DNA of 33,214 bases from Bacillota bacterium (GCA_022771715.1 JALELF010000034.1:1-33214), one strand, 5' to 3'. Shown: positions 17,174 to 27,293, counted from the first letter of the stretch. Made by a program: numbers and translations. Notes: generated by a model not told the origin, from the letters alone.

Positions 17174-17920
17174 ATGAATAAAATTTTAAAAGTTAAGAAT
17201 TTAAAAAAAACATATCATACTAAAAATGAAGAAACTTTAGCTATAAAAGATGTTAATTTTGAATTAGAAGAAGGAGATTTTATTGCTATAGTTGGTCCTA
17301 GTGGATGTGGTAAAAGTACTATTTTAAACATTCTTTGTGGTTTAGATAAAAGCTATAAAGGTGATGTAGAAGTATTAGACAATAAAAGTATAGGTTATAT
17401 GCTTCAAAATGATGCTTTATTTAATTTTAGAACAATTCTTAATAATTGTTTGTTAGGTCTTGAAATACAGAGTAAATTATCTTTAGAAAACAAAGAATAT
17501 GTAATTAAACTATTAGAAACATATGGATTAAAAGAATTTATAAGTAGTTATCCTACTAGTTTATCTGGTGGTATGAAACAAAGAGTTGCTTTAATTAGAA
17601 CACTTGCGACTAAACCTGATATTATTCTTTTAGATGAGCCTTTTTCAGCTTTAGATTACCAAACTAGATTAGCAGTCTCAGATGATGTATATAAAATAAT
17701 AAAGAAAGAAAAAAAGAGTGTTATTATGGTTACTCATGACATAGCAGAAGCTATATCGCTTGCTAATAAAGTGATTGTTCTTACAAATAGACCATGTACA
17801 ATTAAAAATATTTATGATATAAATTTGTCTAATAGAAGTACTCCAATTGAAAATAGGAAGGCTAAGGAATTTTCATATTATTATGACATGATATGGAAGG
17901 ATATTGATACTTATGTATAG
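17174..17920 (+). CDS. ABC transporter ATP-binding protein (SsuB/TauB/ThiZ-like)
   Basis: VGPSGCGKSTILNILCG, SYPTSLSGGMKQRVALIRTL, IILLDEPFSALD. Confidence 0.93.
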   Translation: MNKILKVKNLKKTYHTKNEETLAIKDVNFELEEGDFIAIVGPSGCGKSTILNILCGLDKSYKGDVEVLDNKSIGYMLQNDALFNFRTILNNCLLGLEIQSKLSLENKEYVIKLLETYGLKEFISSYPTSLSGGMKQRVALIRTLATKPDIILLDEPFSALDYQTRLAVSDDVYKIIKKEKKSVIMVTHDIAEAISLANKVIVLTNRPCTIKNIYDINLSNRSTPIENRKAKEFSYYYDMIWKDIDTYV

Positions 17921-18704
17921 CATGGAACATAAAAAATATCTAAAAAAAATTAAGAAAAATAAGTTTTTAGTTTTACTTTTTCAGCTATTAATATTGATAT
18001 TATTTATTTTAGGATGGCAAATACTTGCTGATTTAGAATTAATAAATACTTTTATATCATCAAGTCCTAAAAAAGTATTAAATACATTAGTTGAACTAAC
18101 TAAAAATGGAGATATTTATAGACATATTTGGGTTACTGTTTATGAAACATTAATAAGCTTTTCACTTGGAACAATACTTGGAATTATAATTGCTACCATA
18201 TTATGGAGATTTGAATTTTTAGCTAAAGTAATAGATCCATATTTAACTATTTTAAATAGTTTACCTAAAGTAGCACTTGGTCCAATTATTATAATATGGG
18301 TAGGTGCAAATATAAAATCTATTATTTTAATGGCTTTATTAATTTCAGTTATTATAACTATTATTAATATATATCAAGGCTTTATTAACACTGATCCATT
18401 AAAGATAAAGTTAATGAATTCATTTAAAGCTACTAAAAAACAAATATATTTTAAATTATTACTTCCTAGTAATTTGAAAGTAATAATTAGTACACTTAAG
18501 ATAAATATAAGTATGTCATTAATAGGAATTATAATGGGAGAGTTCTTGGTTTCAAAAGAAGGTATTGGTTATTTAATAATGTATGGTTCGCAGGTGTTTA
18601 ATTTAAATTTAGTTATAACTGGGATATTTGTTCTTTGTATTGTGGCGACTATTATGTATTATTTAGTTTGTTGTATTGAAAAAAAATTAATAAAAGTTGG
18701 CTAG
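17904..18704 (+). CDS. ABC transporter permease (SsuC/TauC/ThiX-like; start probably 17913 or 17922)
   Basis: Multi-TM protein with the binding-protein-dependent permease pattern (TVYETLISFSLGTILGIIIA...LNSLPKVALGPIIIIWVG); overlaps the ATPase gene. Confidence 0.9.
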   Translation: MILMYSMEHKKYLKKIKKNKFLVLLFQLLILILFILGWQILADLELINTFISSSPKKVLNTLVELTKNGDIYRHIWVTVYETLISFSLGTILGIIIATILWRFEFLAKVIDPYLTILNSLPKVALGPIIIIWVGANIKSIILMALLISVIITIINIYQGFINTDPLKIKLMNSFKATKKQIYFKLLLPSNLKVIISTLKINISMSLIGIIMGEFLVSKEGIGYLIMYGSQVFNLNLVITGIFVLCIVATIMYYLVCCIEKKLIKVG

Positions 18705-18767
18705 TTTTAGCTTTCTTTTATTATTTTTTTAGTTTTTGTAAAAATATAACTTTTTTATATACAAAAA

Positions 18768-18786
18768 AGCCTTACAAAGTAAGACT
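18768..18786 (-). terminator. Terminator for the minus-strand substrate-binding protein gene
   Basis: Minus strand AGTCTTAC-TTT-GTAAGGCT followed by TTTTTT. Confidence 0.75.
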
Positions 18787-19786
18787 ATTTAGAGAAAGAA
18801 GTATCTACTAATTTATCATAAGGAGCATCTTTTTCTAGTGCACCAGCAGATTTCATTATTTCTTTTACATGTTCAAAATCAGACTTTTCTATATAAGTTG
18901 TTTTGTACCAAGAATCACTATCTTTGTATCTCTTTATAATTTTAATTAAATCTTCCATAGAAGTATCAGGAAAATAATCAATAATAACTTTGGCAATTTC
19001 TTCTTCAGTTCTGTTATGAACAAAATCTAATCCTTTTTGAATAGCTTTAGTAAATCCTTTAATTACGTCAGGATTGTTTTCAATATAACTTTTTCTAGCA
19101 TTATATACAGTATAAGGGACAATGCCACCTAGTTCTCCAACAGAAGCAACAACATATCCATAGCCTTGCTTTTCTAATTGTAATGCTTGTGGTTCAAATA
19201 ATGTAACATAGTCTCCAGTACCGCCAATAAAAGCACCAGCCATAGCAGAGAATGCAACAGAAGTATCAATATTAACACTATTTGGTTCTACATCATTTTC
19301 TTTTAAAGCCCATTCTAGAGTCATTTCAGGCATACCATTTTTTCTACCACCTAAAACATGTTTCCCAACTAAATCTTTAACACTAAAGTTATCTTCTTTA
19401 GTTCTAGAAACTAAAAAGCTGCCATCTCTTTTAGTTAAACCAGCAAAGTTAACTAAATAATTTTTTTCACCTTCATTGTAAACATAAATAGTTGCTTCAC
19501 TACCACAAAAACCTATATTAACATCATTTGATAAAACAGCCGCTGTTACTTTATCTGCACCAGCTGTTAGTATTATTTCAACATCAAGATTTTCATCTTT
19601 GAAATAACCTAAACTATGAGCAACATATTGTGGTGCATAAAAAACACTGTGTGTTACTTCTGCTACTTTTACTTTCTTTAATTCACTTTTTTCTTTCTTA
19701 TCAAAAACTAAAAATAAAGATACTGTGATTAACAAAAAAGAAATAATTCCAACCCAAATCTTATTCAAGATAAAACCTCCAATCAA
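18785..19786 (-). CDS. ABC transporter substrate-binding protein (NMT1/THI5/SsuA-like; likely TTG start at 19768)
   Basis: KVKVAEVTHSVFYAPQYVAHSLGYFKDENLDVEIILTAGADKVTAAVLSNDVNIGFCGSEATIY; N-terminal TM; GGAGG SD 7 nt before TTG 19768. Confidence 0.9.
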   Translation of the reverse strand: MIGGFILNKIWVGIISFLLITVSLFLVFDKKEKSELKKVKVAEVTHSVFYAPQYVAHSLGYFKDENLDVEIILTAGADKVTAAVLSNDVNIGFCGSEATIYVYNEGEKNYLVNFAGLTKRDGSFLVSRTKEDNFSVKDLVGKHVLGGRKNGMPEMTLEWALKENDVEPNSVNIDTSVAFSAMAGAFIGGTGDYVTLFEPQALQLEKQGYGYVVASVGELGGIVPYTVYNARKSYIENNPDVIKGFTKAIQKGLDFVHNRTEEEIAKVIIDYFPDTSMEDLIKIIKRYKDSDSWYKTTYIEKSDFEHVKEIMKSAGALEKDAPYDKLVDTSFSK

Positions 19787-19888
19787 TTTATTATATTCAT
19801 CTTTTTAAATCATGTTAAAAAGTATATGTAAAAAGTAAAAAATATGTTATTATATTATTGGTAGTAATAGGTGATATGGAGGTAGCTT

Positions 19889-22774
19889 ATGAAGAAGGAA
19901 TATAAAATATTAATAGCGGCAATTTCATTAATATTAATCATAATAATAGGAGTGTTTTTGTTAAAAAAAGATAATAAAGACAATCTTCTTTTAATAGAAA
20001 ATAAAAATGTAACTTTATTAAAAGATACAACCTATACATATAAAGCAATATGTACAAAAAATAACTGTAATATAAGCTATAAATCATTGAATGAAAATAT
20101 ATTTAGTGTTACTTTAGAAGGTGAGATTAGCGCTAAGGAAATAGGAGAAGGAACTTTAGAAATAGAAAGTGGTAATTTAAAAAAACAAGTATCTGTAATA
20201 GTAACAGATATAGATACAATGATGACAGCTTTAAATATAAAAGAAGATAGTATAAAGTTAAATAAAAATGATAAATATTTGATAGAATTAGAAACATTTC
20301 CTAATAAAACTGTTAGTAATAATTTTAAATGGACTAGTAGTGATTTAGATGTAATAACAATTGATAACGGATATGTGATTGCTAAAAATGAAGGAGAAGC
20401 TACTATAACTGTAACTACTCTAGATGGTTCATTAACTGATTCAGTTACAATAATAGTAGGTAAAGGTGCGACTGAAGAAATTAAAAGCGTGTCTTTTGAA
20501 GAAGAAATAATAACGGTTTCTGTAAATGAACTATATCAGTTAAATCCAATAATAAGACCAATTAATTCTAAAAATAAAGAACTTACTTATGTAATAGAAA
20601 ATGAAGATATAGTTAGTATAGAAAATGGTGTAGTAAAAGGAAAATCAAAAGGAGAAACTACAGTAACAGCAATATCTAAGTCAGGTATAAGTGGTAGTGT
20701 TATAGTTAAAGTTGAACCTAGCAGTGATGACTTAGCAATTAATGGTTCAAATATTGTAATTGCAAGAGGTGAAGAATACCAATTAAGAAGTAATTACATA
20801 AAAGGTGTAGAATGGTATAGTAGTAATGACAAAGTAGCAACCGTTTCATCAAGTGGTTTGGTAAAAGGAATAAGTAATGGTGATGCTATAATATCAGTAG
20901 TAAATAGTTATGGAAGAATAGATACAATCAAAGTAACCGTTAAAGGCAGCGGCATTCCTGTAAGTAAAATAGTACTTAATAAAAGTGAAGTTTCTATAAG
21001 ACCAGGTGGAAGTTATAAAATTACTTATACATTACTTCCAAGTAACGCTACTAATAAAGAAATAACTTGGGAAACAAATGATAATAGAATAGCGACAGTA
21101 AATAAAGACGGAACGATAATTGGCTTAAGAAGTGGTGAAACTACTATAATAGGTTATACTAGTAATCAAATAGAAGCTAGTATAAAAGTAATAGTAACTC
21201 CTAATGCTGTAAGTGTTGATAACTTGGAAATAAGTCCAAGTGATATGACAATTGTAAAAGGTGATACTTATAAATTGAATGCAAAACTTATTCCAAGCAA
21301 TGCGACTAATAAAAATATTACTTGGGAATCAAGTGATGATAGAATAGTAAGTGTAAATGAATATGGTGAAATAAAAGGTGAGAAAGTAGGAACTGCCGTA
21401 ATAAAAGCAAGCGTTGATGGCTTAGAAGCCGTAGCGACCATTGAAGTAAAAACAAGCATAGTAGAAGTAACAAGTGTAAGAATAAATGAAAGTGATTTAA
21501 CATTAAAAGTAGGCGACATGACAAGTTTAAGTACAACTATAATGCCTAATAACTCTACTAATAAATCTCTTATTTGGGAAAGCAATAGTGATAGTGTATC
21601 TGTAACTAATAAAGGTGTAGTAACAGGGTTAAAAAAAGGAACTGCGGTAATAACTGTAAGCTCAACCAATGGTAGAAAAGATACCATTAAAGTAACAGTA
21701 GAAGGAGTAGAGGAAAACCCTACTAATCCTACTAATCCAACTAATAACAAAGTGACAGAAATATTGTTAAATCTATCAAATGTTAATTTACATATAGGTC
21801 AAACAAAACAAATGAAAGCGACTGTTTTACCATTAAATGCTATAAATAATGAGATAACATGGGTAAGTAGTAATAATGGAGTAGTGACAGTATCATCAAG
21901 TGGATTGTTAACTGGAATAAACCCAGGAACTGCTCAAATTTCTGCAATATCAGAAAATGGTAAAGTTGCTAAGACAACCGTAACGGTAACATATCCACCA
22001 ATATATGATAGTGGAGTTAAGGAAATTGAATTGTATTCTGATAAATTAATTGTAACAACAACATCAAATAAAAATGTTAAAATAATTAGGGTTTGGGTAG
22101 CAGATCCATATAATCAATTTCACAAAGTAGATACTACTAATAATGGTGGTACTTTGGTAAGTGATCTTTTGAATAGTGCTATTTATGACAATAATTTAGT
22201 TAATAGTATTATGATAGGTAGCAATGCTTCTTTAACCTCATCTAATCGTTCAAAACACGCTGGTAATTTGATTATAACAGAAGGGGTTGTAAAACTAAAT
22301 AATCCTGGTGGACCTGATAGGTTTGTTGATGGTGACAATACAGTATACTATGGAATTAATAGTGAAGGTATTTTAAAGGCATATTATCCTGCTAAAAATG
22401 CTAAAGAAGAGGCTAATTTATTTGCGCGAATTATTAATGATGGTGTGAAAAATACAATGGGACTTACAAGAGAGTTTGTTACTGTTTTAGATGGTAAAAT
22501 ATCTACTTATTATGATGATCCAAGATATGCCATTAGAAATAGTATTTGCCAAGTAAATAAGAATAACTTTATTTTTATAGTAAGTGATACTAGTACACAT
22601 AAAATGGGAAACATTGCTCAAATTCAACAATCTTATGGGTGTAAAACAGGTTTAAGTTTAGATGGCGGAGGCTCTGTTAACGTATTCTACAAATCACGTG
22701 GAGCAACAAATGTTACTGCAATTCGTAGTACAACTAGACCAAGATCAGAAGCTATATATTTTTCAGAGTATTAA
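19889..22774 (+). CDS. Large surface protein: N-terminal anchor, about 7-8 Big_2 Ig-like repeats, C-terminal phosphodiester glycosidase (NAGPA)-like domain
   Basis: Repeated units like KIVLNKSEVSIRPGGSYKITYTLLPSNATNKEITWETNDNRIATVNKDGTIIGLRSGETTI; linker NPTNPTNPTNN; C-terminal GCKTGLSLDGGGSVNVFYKSRG. Confidence 0.9.
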   Translation: MKKEYKILIAAISLILIIIIGVFLLKKDNKDNLLLIENKNVTLLKDTTYTYKAICTKNNCNISYKSLNENIFSVTLEGEISAKEIGEGTLEIESGNLKKQVSVIVTDIDTMMTALNIKEDSIKLNKNDKYLIELETFPNKTVSNNFKWTSSDLDVITIDNGYVIAKNEGEATITVTTLDGSLTDSVTIIVGKGATEEIKSVSFEEEIITVSVNELYQLNPIIRPINSKNKELTYVIENEDIVSIENGVVKGKSKGETTVTAISKSGISGSVIVKVEPSSDDLAINGSNIVIARGEEYQLRSNYIKGVEWYSSNDKVATVSSSGLVKGISNGDAIISVVNSYGRIDTIKVTVKGSGIPVSKIVLNKSEVSIRPGGSYKITYTLLPSNATNKEITWETNDNRIATVNKDGTIIGLRSGETTIIGYTSNQIEASIKVIVTPNAVSVDNLEISPSDMTIVKGDTYKLNAKLIPSNATNKNITWESSDDRIVSVNEYGEIKGEKVGTAVIKASVDGLEAVATIEVKTSIVEVTSVRINESDLTLKVGDMTSLSTTIMPNNSTNKSLIWESNSDSVSVTNKGVVTGLKKGTAVITVSSTNGRKDTIKVTVEGVEENPTNPTNPTNNKVTEILLNLSNVNLHIGQTKQMKATVLPLNAINNEITWVSSNNGVVTVSSSGLLTGINPGTAQISAISENGKVAKTTVTVTYPPIYDSGVKEIELYSDKLIVTTTSNKNVKIIRVWVADPYNQFHKVDTTNNGGTLVSDLLNSAIYDNNLVNSIMIGSNASLTSSNRSKHAGNLIITEGVVKLNNPGGPDRFVDGDNTVYYGINSEGILKAYYPAKNAKEEANLFARIINDGVKNTMGLTREFVTVLDGKISTYYDDPRYAIRNSICQVNKNNFIFIVSDTSTHKMGNIAQIQQSYGCKTGLSLDGGGSVNVFYKSRGATNVTAIRSTTRPRSEAIYFSEY

Positions 22775-22787
22775 AAGGAAGTGAACT

Positions 22788-24875
22788 ATGAATTTAGATT
22801 TATTAAACAAAGAACAAAAAGAAGCAGTAGAATTTATGGATGGTCCTTTGCTTGTTATAGCTGGTGCAGGTAGTGGTAAAACTAAGGTATTAACAACAAG
22901 AATAGCTAATTTAGTTGAAAAAGGAGTAGATCCAACTAATATTTTAGCAATTACTTTTACTAATAAAGCAGCTAAAGAAATGAAAGAAAGAGTAATAAAT
23001 ATTTTAGGGCCAGTTGCCTATGAAACAACTATATCAACTTTTCATTCCTTTGGTTTAAGAATACTTAAAGTAAATTATGCATTACTTGGTTATGATAAAA
23101 ATTTTACTATTTTAGATAGTGATGATGTTTTAACTATTATTAAAAAAATTCTTAAAGACATGAATTTAGATCCTAAGAAGTATAATCCTAAAGCTATTAG
23201 AAATAAAATAAGTAGTTGTAAAAATGAATTAATTGATTCAAAAGGTTTTCTAAAATATGTTAATACTGATTTTGATGATATAACACAAAAGGTATTCTCA
23301 AAATATGAAGAAAAATTAAAACAGAATAGTTCTGTAGATTTTGATGATTTACTTATTTTACCTATTATCTTGTTTAGAAGTCATCCTGATGTTTTAAGAA
23401 ATTACCAAGAGTTATATAAGTATATTTTGATTGATGAATATCAAGATACTAATGAAGCACAATATATATTAGTTAAAATGATAAGTGCTAAATATAAAAA
23501 TATTTGTGTAGTAGGTGATGAATCACAATCAATTTATTCTTTTAGAGGTTCTAATTATAGAAATATTTTGAATTTTGAAAAAGATTATAAAGATGCTAAA
23601 GTAATTTTATTAGAAAGAAATTATCGCTCTACTAAAAAAATATTAGATGTAGCTAATTCAATAATAAAAAACAATAAGGAAAGAAAAGATAAAAAATTAT
23701 GGACTGATAATGAATCTGGAGATAACACTGTTTATCATAGAGCACTTGATGAAAAAGATGAAGCTAAGTATGTAACAGAAAAAATTGAAAAATTAATTGA
23801 TGATGGTGTAAGTAAAAAAGATATAGCCGTATTATATCGAACTAACGCTCAATCTAGAAACATAGAGGAAGCTTTACTTCATGACAATGTTCCTTATAAA
23901 GTGGTAGGTAGTTTTTATTTTTATAATAGAAAAGAAATAAAAGATTTAATTTCATATTTGAAATTGATTTATAATCATAAAGATGATATTAGTTTATCTA
24001 GAATAATAAATGTTCCTAAAAGAGGAATTGGTCCTAAAACTATCGAAAATTTGAATTTGAAAGCTTCTTCTTTAGGAACAAGCATATTTGAAGTAATCGA
24101 TAGTGGTAAGGAATTAGAATTTAAAAAATTGATTGAAGAAATCGAAAAAGAAAGTGAACATTTATCATTAACAGAATTAGTTGATTTTGTTTTAGAAAAG
24201 AGTGGTATGAAAGAAGAACTAGTTAGTGAAAAGTCTTTAGAAGCTGATATAAGGCTTGAAAACTTGGAAGAATTTAAGTCTATTACAAAAAGCTTTGAAG
24301 AAAATCATGGAATAGTTTCTTTAGAAGATTTTCTAGAAGAAATCAGTTTAGTTTCTGATATTGAGGAACATAAAAAAAATGATGATGTTGTAACTCTTAT
24401 GACAGTACATTCATCTAAAGGATTGGAATTTGAATATGTTTTCTTAATTGGTATGGAAGAATCTATTTTCCCACATATAAATTCTTTTGATAGTGCGAGT
24501 GCGATTGAAGAAGAGAGAAGGCTTTGTTATGTTGCTGTAACAAGAGCTAAGAAAAAATTGTGGATTATTAATGCTAAAAAGAGAATACTTTATGGTAATG
24601 ATGTAAGTAATATACCAAGTAGATTTATAAATGAAATAGATGAAAATTTATTAGATGTTGATAAAGAAGAAAAGAACAGTTTTATTAAGTCTAATATATT
24701 GAACAAGAAAGTTGTTTCTAATGAAGAATACAATGTTGGAGATAGGGTTATGCATGATGTATTTGGACAAGGTGTTATTATTACTGTGGATAAAAGCCTT
24801 ATTACAGTTGCATTTCCTCATCCACATGGTATAAAAAAACTTATGAAAGGTCATTCTAGTATAAGGAAGGTGTAA
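22788..24875 (+). CDS. pcrA: UvrD/PcrA-type DNA helicase
   Basis: LLVIAGAGSGKTKVLTTRIA, TFTNKAAKEMKER, ILIDEYQDTNEAQY, VVGDESQSIYSFRGSNY, LMTVHSSKGLEFEYVFLIGMEE, VAVTRAKKKL. Confidence 0.97.
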   Translation: MNLDLLNKEQKEAVEFMDGPLLVIAGAGSGKTKVLTTRIANLVEKGVDPTNILAITFTNKAAKEMKERVINILGPVAYETTISTFHSFGLRILKVNYALLGYDKNFTILDSDDVLTIIKKILKDMNLDPKKYNPKAIRNKISSCKNELIDSKGFLKYVNTDFDDITQKVFSKYEEKLKQNSSVDFDDLLILPIILFRSHPDVLRNYQELYKYILIDEYQDTNEAQYILVKMISAKYKNICVVGDESQSIYSFRGSNYRNILNFEKDYKDAKVILLERNYRSTKKILDVANSIIKNNKERKDKKLWTDNESGDNTVYHRALDEKDEAKYVTEKIEKLIDDGVSKKDIAVLYRTNAQSRNIEEALLHDNVPYKVVGSFYFYNRKEIKDLISYLKLIYNHKDDISLSRIINVPKRGIGPKTIENLNLKASSLGTSIFEVIDSGKELEFKKLIEEIEKESEHLSLTELVDFVLEKSGMKEELVSEKSLEADIRLENLEEFKSITKSFEENHGIVSLEDFLEEISLVSDIEEHKKNDDVVTLMTVHSSKGLEFEYVFLIGMEESIFPHINSFDSASAIEEERRLCYVAVTRAKKKLWIINAKKRILYGNDVSNIPSRFINEIDENLLDVDKEEKNSFIKSNILNKKVVSNEEYNVGDRVMHDVFGQGVIITVDKSLITVAFPHPHGIKKLMKGHSSIRKV

Positions 24876-24877
24876 AT

Positions 24878-25048
24878 ATGGGATTTATTGATGATGTAAT
24901 TAATTGGTTTGGTGATGCTTTTAAGCCACTTTTTGACTTTTTCTATACATATAGAAGTCATCCCCTTTTATGGATTGGTATTTTAGTAATAGGACTTTTA
25001 ATTTCTAAATTAACTTATGACGCTTTAAATAAAAATAATAGTTTTTAA
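24878..25048 (+). CDS. Small membrane protein (56 aa), not in the ORF track
   Basis: ATG 24878 with AAGGAAGG SD; MGFIDDVINWFGDAFKPLFDFFYTYRSHPLLWIGILVIGLLISKLTYDALNKNNSF; sits tightly between pcrA and ORF 25050. Confidence 0.65.
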   Translation: MGFIDDVINWFGDAFKPLFDFFYTYRSHPLLWIGILVIGLLISKLTYDALNKNNSF

Positions 25049-25049
25049 T

Positions 25050-25385
25050 ATGAATGAAAATATAAAAGCTGATGTAAATAACAAACAATTAGAAGTTAAA
25101 AATACTGTTTACTTATATAATAATGAATTAGAAAAATTAGAAAAGATTGATTTAAATAGAGTTAAAATATGTTTAATATCAGTTGCTGCGATATTAGGGG
25201 GAATCAGTTATGTTAAAAGTTTTAAGGGATTATCTTTTGTTAGTTTTATAATTTGTATTATATTAACAATTACTAGTTTTTTACTAGATATATATTTAAA
25301 AAATAGAGTAGCTTATTTAAAGCAAAGAATAAAAGAGTTAGAAAAATTTTTTCTTGAATTAGATGCTAAAAAGAGTGAATTATAA
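25050..25385 (+). CDS. Small two-TM hypothetical protein with flanking charged helices
   Basis: 111 aa ORF with TM hairpin ICLISVAAILGGISYVKSFKGLSFVSFIICIILTITSFLLDIYL. Confidence 0.65.
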   Translation: MNENIKADVNNKQLEVKNTVYLYNNELEKLEKIDLNRVKICLISVAAILGGISYVKSFKGLSFVSFIICIILTITSFLLDIYLKNRVAYLKQRIKELEKFFLELDAKKSEL

Positions 25386-25408
25386 AAAGAGTAGGTAACT
25401 ACTCTTTT
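25385..25408. terminator. Bidirectional terminator between convergent genes
   Basis: AAAAGAGTAG-GTAA-CTACTCTTTT. Confidence 0.8.
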
Positions 25409-26223
25409 ACTATTCTATAAAAATTGATTGATGGTTTATTTAAAAATCTTAATTTATAATTAGATGTTCCAAGACCACCGCTGATATATAAATTAGTATT
25501 ATTTACCTTATAATATGGTAAATAATATTTTTTAGCTCCATCTATTTTAGTAAAATCTCTTATGATTGGTAAATTTATTTGTGAATTATGTGAGTGCCCT
25601 GCTAAAACTAAATCAAATATATTGGTATTATCTATTATGTCTGGTTCATGAGTAAGTAGTATTTTATAAACCGCATTATTTTGTTCTAAATATTCATAAG
25701 TTGTTTTTAATTTATTACTAACATTATCATTATCTTTTAAATTAGAAGTAATACCAGAAATAATTATTGAATCATAACTATTTTTATAAATTAATTCATA
25801 TGAATTATTTAATACTGTAAATCCGCAATTTTTCATAATTATATCAAATTCATTTATATCTTTGTCACCATTAACTGCGTATTTTCCTATTTTAGCGTTT
25901 AATCTTTTTAATTCAGAAGTTACTTCCTTTATTTTTTCACTATCTGATATATCAATTAAATCCCCTGTAAAAACAATAATATCAGGATTTATAAAATTAA
26001 TTTTATCTACTATTTTTTTTAGGTCACTTTTATTTACAGTAGAACTATAATGTAAGTCAGAAAAATGGACTATTTTTAATCCGTTAAAATTATCAGAAAT
26101 ATTAGTACTTATTTTATATTCTTTAACATTTAATCCTTTTGTTTCTACATATCTTGCCCAAACATATAAAAAAGAAGATATTAAAAAAATAATTATAGTA
26201 ATTATGATTATATTTTTTTTCAT
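25399..26223 (-). CDS. Membrane-anchored metallophosphoesterase (YkuE-like), second in window
   Basis: N-terminal TM; LKIVHFSDLHYSS, VFTGDLID, AVNGDKD, VLAGHSHNSQINLP. Confidence 0.9.
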   Translation of the reverse strand: MKKNIIIITIIIFLISSFLYVWARYVETKGLNVKEYKISTNISDNFNGLKIVHFSDLHYSSTVNKSDLKKIVDKINFINPDIIVFTGDLIDISDSEKIKEVTSELKRLNAKIGKYAVNGDKDINEFDIIMKNCGFTVLNNSYELIYKNSYDSIIISGITSNLKDNDNVSNKLKTTYEYLEQNNAVYKILLTHEPDIIDNTNIFDLVLAGHSHNSQINLPIIRDFTKIDGAKKYYLPYYKVNNTNLYISGGLGTSNYKLRFLNKPSINFYRIVKE

Positions 26224-26948
26224 TGAATACTACCAAAAAATAGTGTAAAGAATTGTAGGGCAATTAATATACCATTATGGAAGATGTGCATGCTCATTGA
26301 TGTAAATATGTTGTTTGTTTTTACAAATAAGTATCCAAATACAAATCCAGGAATAGAATAAGGTATTATATATAAATAGTCTATGATTGTTTTTGTTTGC
26401 CCAATAACATGGGCACATCCAAATATTACACCAGACATTATAATAAATAGTGTATCTGTTTTAAATATTTTTCTAAGATTAAATCTGAATACTAGTTCTT
26501 CTAGAATAGGCGCAATCATTACACCTGATATATATACATATAAAGGGTTTTTATCAAAGATATTTCTGATTCCTTGCTCGTTGTTAGCGATGCCACCACC
26601 ATTTAAACACATTATGATAAAATTACTTATCATCATTCCTATCATTATTACAAACCAATATTTAAAGTATTTCTTAAAGTATTTATTTTTGTTTTTTTGA
26701 AATGCTTTAAAACTTTTAATTAATGTGTCCTTATAAATTAAAGCAATAATCAAAAGTATAATTAATTCATATACGATTAAATAAATAGTTTTAAATGTGT
26801 AACTTAAATTCATTATATTAATTCCTAATATTTTAAGTGGTAAATCAGGAAAGTATTGTGAAAAGTAATAGAATAAAAATACTCCTATTCCTATTAAAAA
26901 ATCAAATGTATCTTTTTTTACTTCTTCATATTTTGTATGTGTTATCAT
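26220..26948 (-). CDS. CPBP family intramembrane metalloprotease (Abi/CAAX protease-like)
   Basis: EELVFRFNLRKIF (EExxxR), GCAHVIG, SMHIFHNG; multi-TM. Confidence 0.88.
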   Translation of the reverse strand: MITHTKYEEVKKDTFDFLIGIGVFLFYYFSQYFPDLPLKILGINIMNLSYTFKTIYLIVYELIILLIIALIYKDTLIKSFKAFQKNKNKYFKKYFKYWFVIMIGMMISNFIIMCLNGGGIANNEQGIRNIFDKNPLYVYISGVMIAPILEELVFRFNLRKIFKTDTLFIIMSGVIFGCAHVIGQTKTIIDYLYIIPYSIPGFVFGYLFVKTNNIFTSMSMHIFHNGILIALQFFTLFFGSIQ

Positions 26949-27050
26949 TTATTTCATCTCCTATTTTAATTATAACATTTTAAATAAAAAAAGAATATAC
27001 TTTTTAACTAATTTTGATATATATCATATATTAAACTAGGAGGTATATTT

Positions 27051-27293
27051 ATGAACTTTTCAGATAATTTCTTTAGTAGGATAGAAAAAAAGACTAACGT
27101 TGATAAGAATACAATTCTTGATTTAGCTAAGAAATTACAACAAAATGATATGAAGAATGAAAATACTTTGCGAGAAGTTATACAGGAACTTGGAAAAATG
27201 ACTGGTAAAGAGGTTTCAAAAGAAAAAGAAGACAAAATAATATCAGCCGTTATTAATGATAAGGTACCTAAAAATATAGATAAACTTATATAA
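27051..27293 (+). CDS. SpoVIF-like stage VI sporulation protein
   Basis: MNFSDNFFSRIEKKTNVDKNTILDLAKKLQQNDMKNENTLREVIQELGKMTGKEVSKEKEDKII, matching the SpoVIF family pattern; TAGGAGG SD. Confidence 0.75.
   Translation: MNFSDNFFSRIEKKTNVDKNTILDLAKKLQQNDMKNENTLREVIQELGKMTGKEVSKEKEDKIISAVINDKVPKNIDKLI

Noticed and set aside
21268-21750. Antisense ORFs within the Big_2 repeat gene (also 21318-21536)
   Set aside because: Arise from repetitive codons on the opposite strand; low-complexity Leu/Val/Ser translation.
20000-21990. CRISPR-like or tandem DNA repeat array
   Set aside because: Periodicity is due to diverged protein-level Big_2 repeats of about 80 aa, not identical short repeats with spacers.
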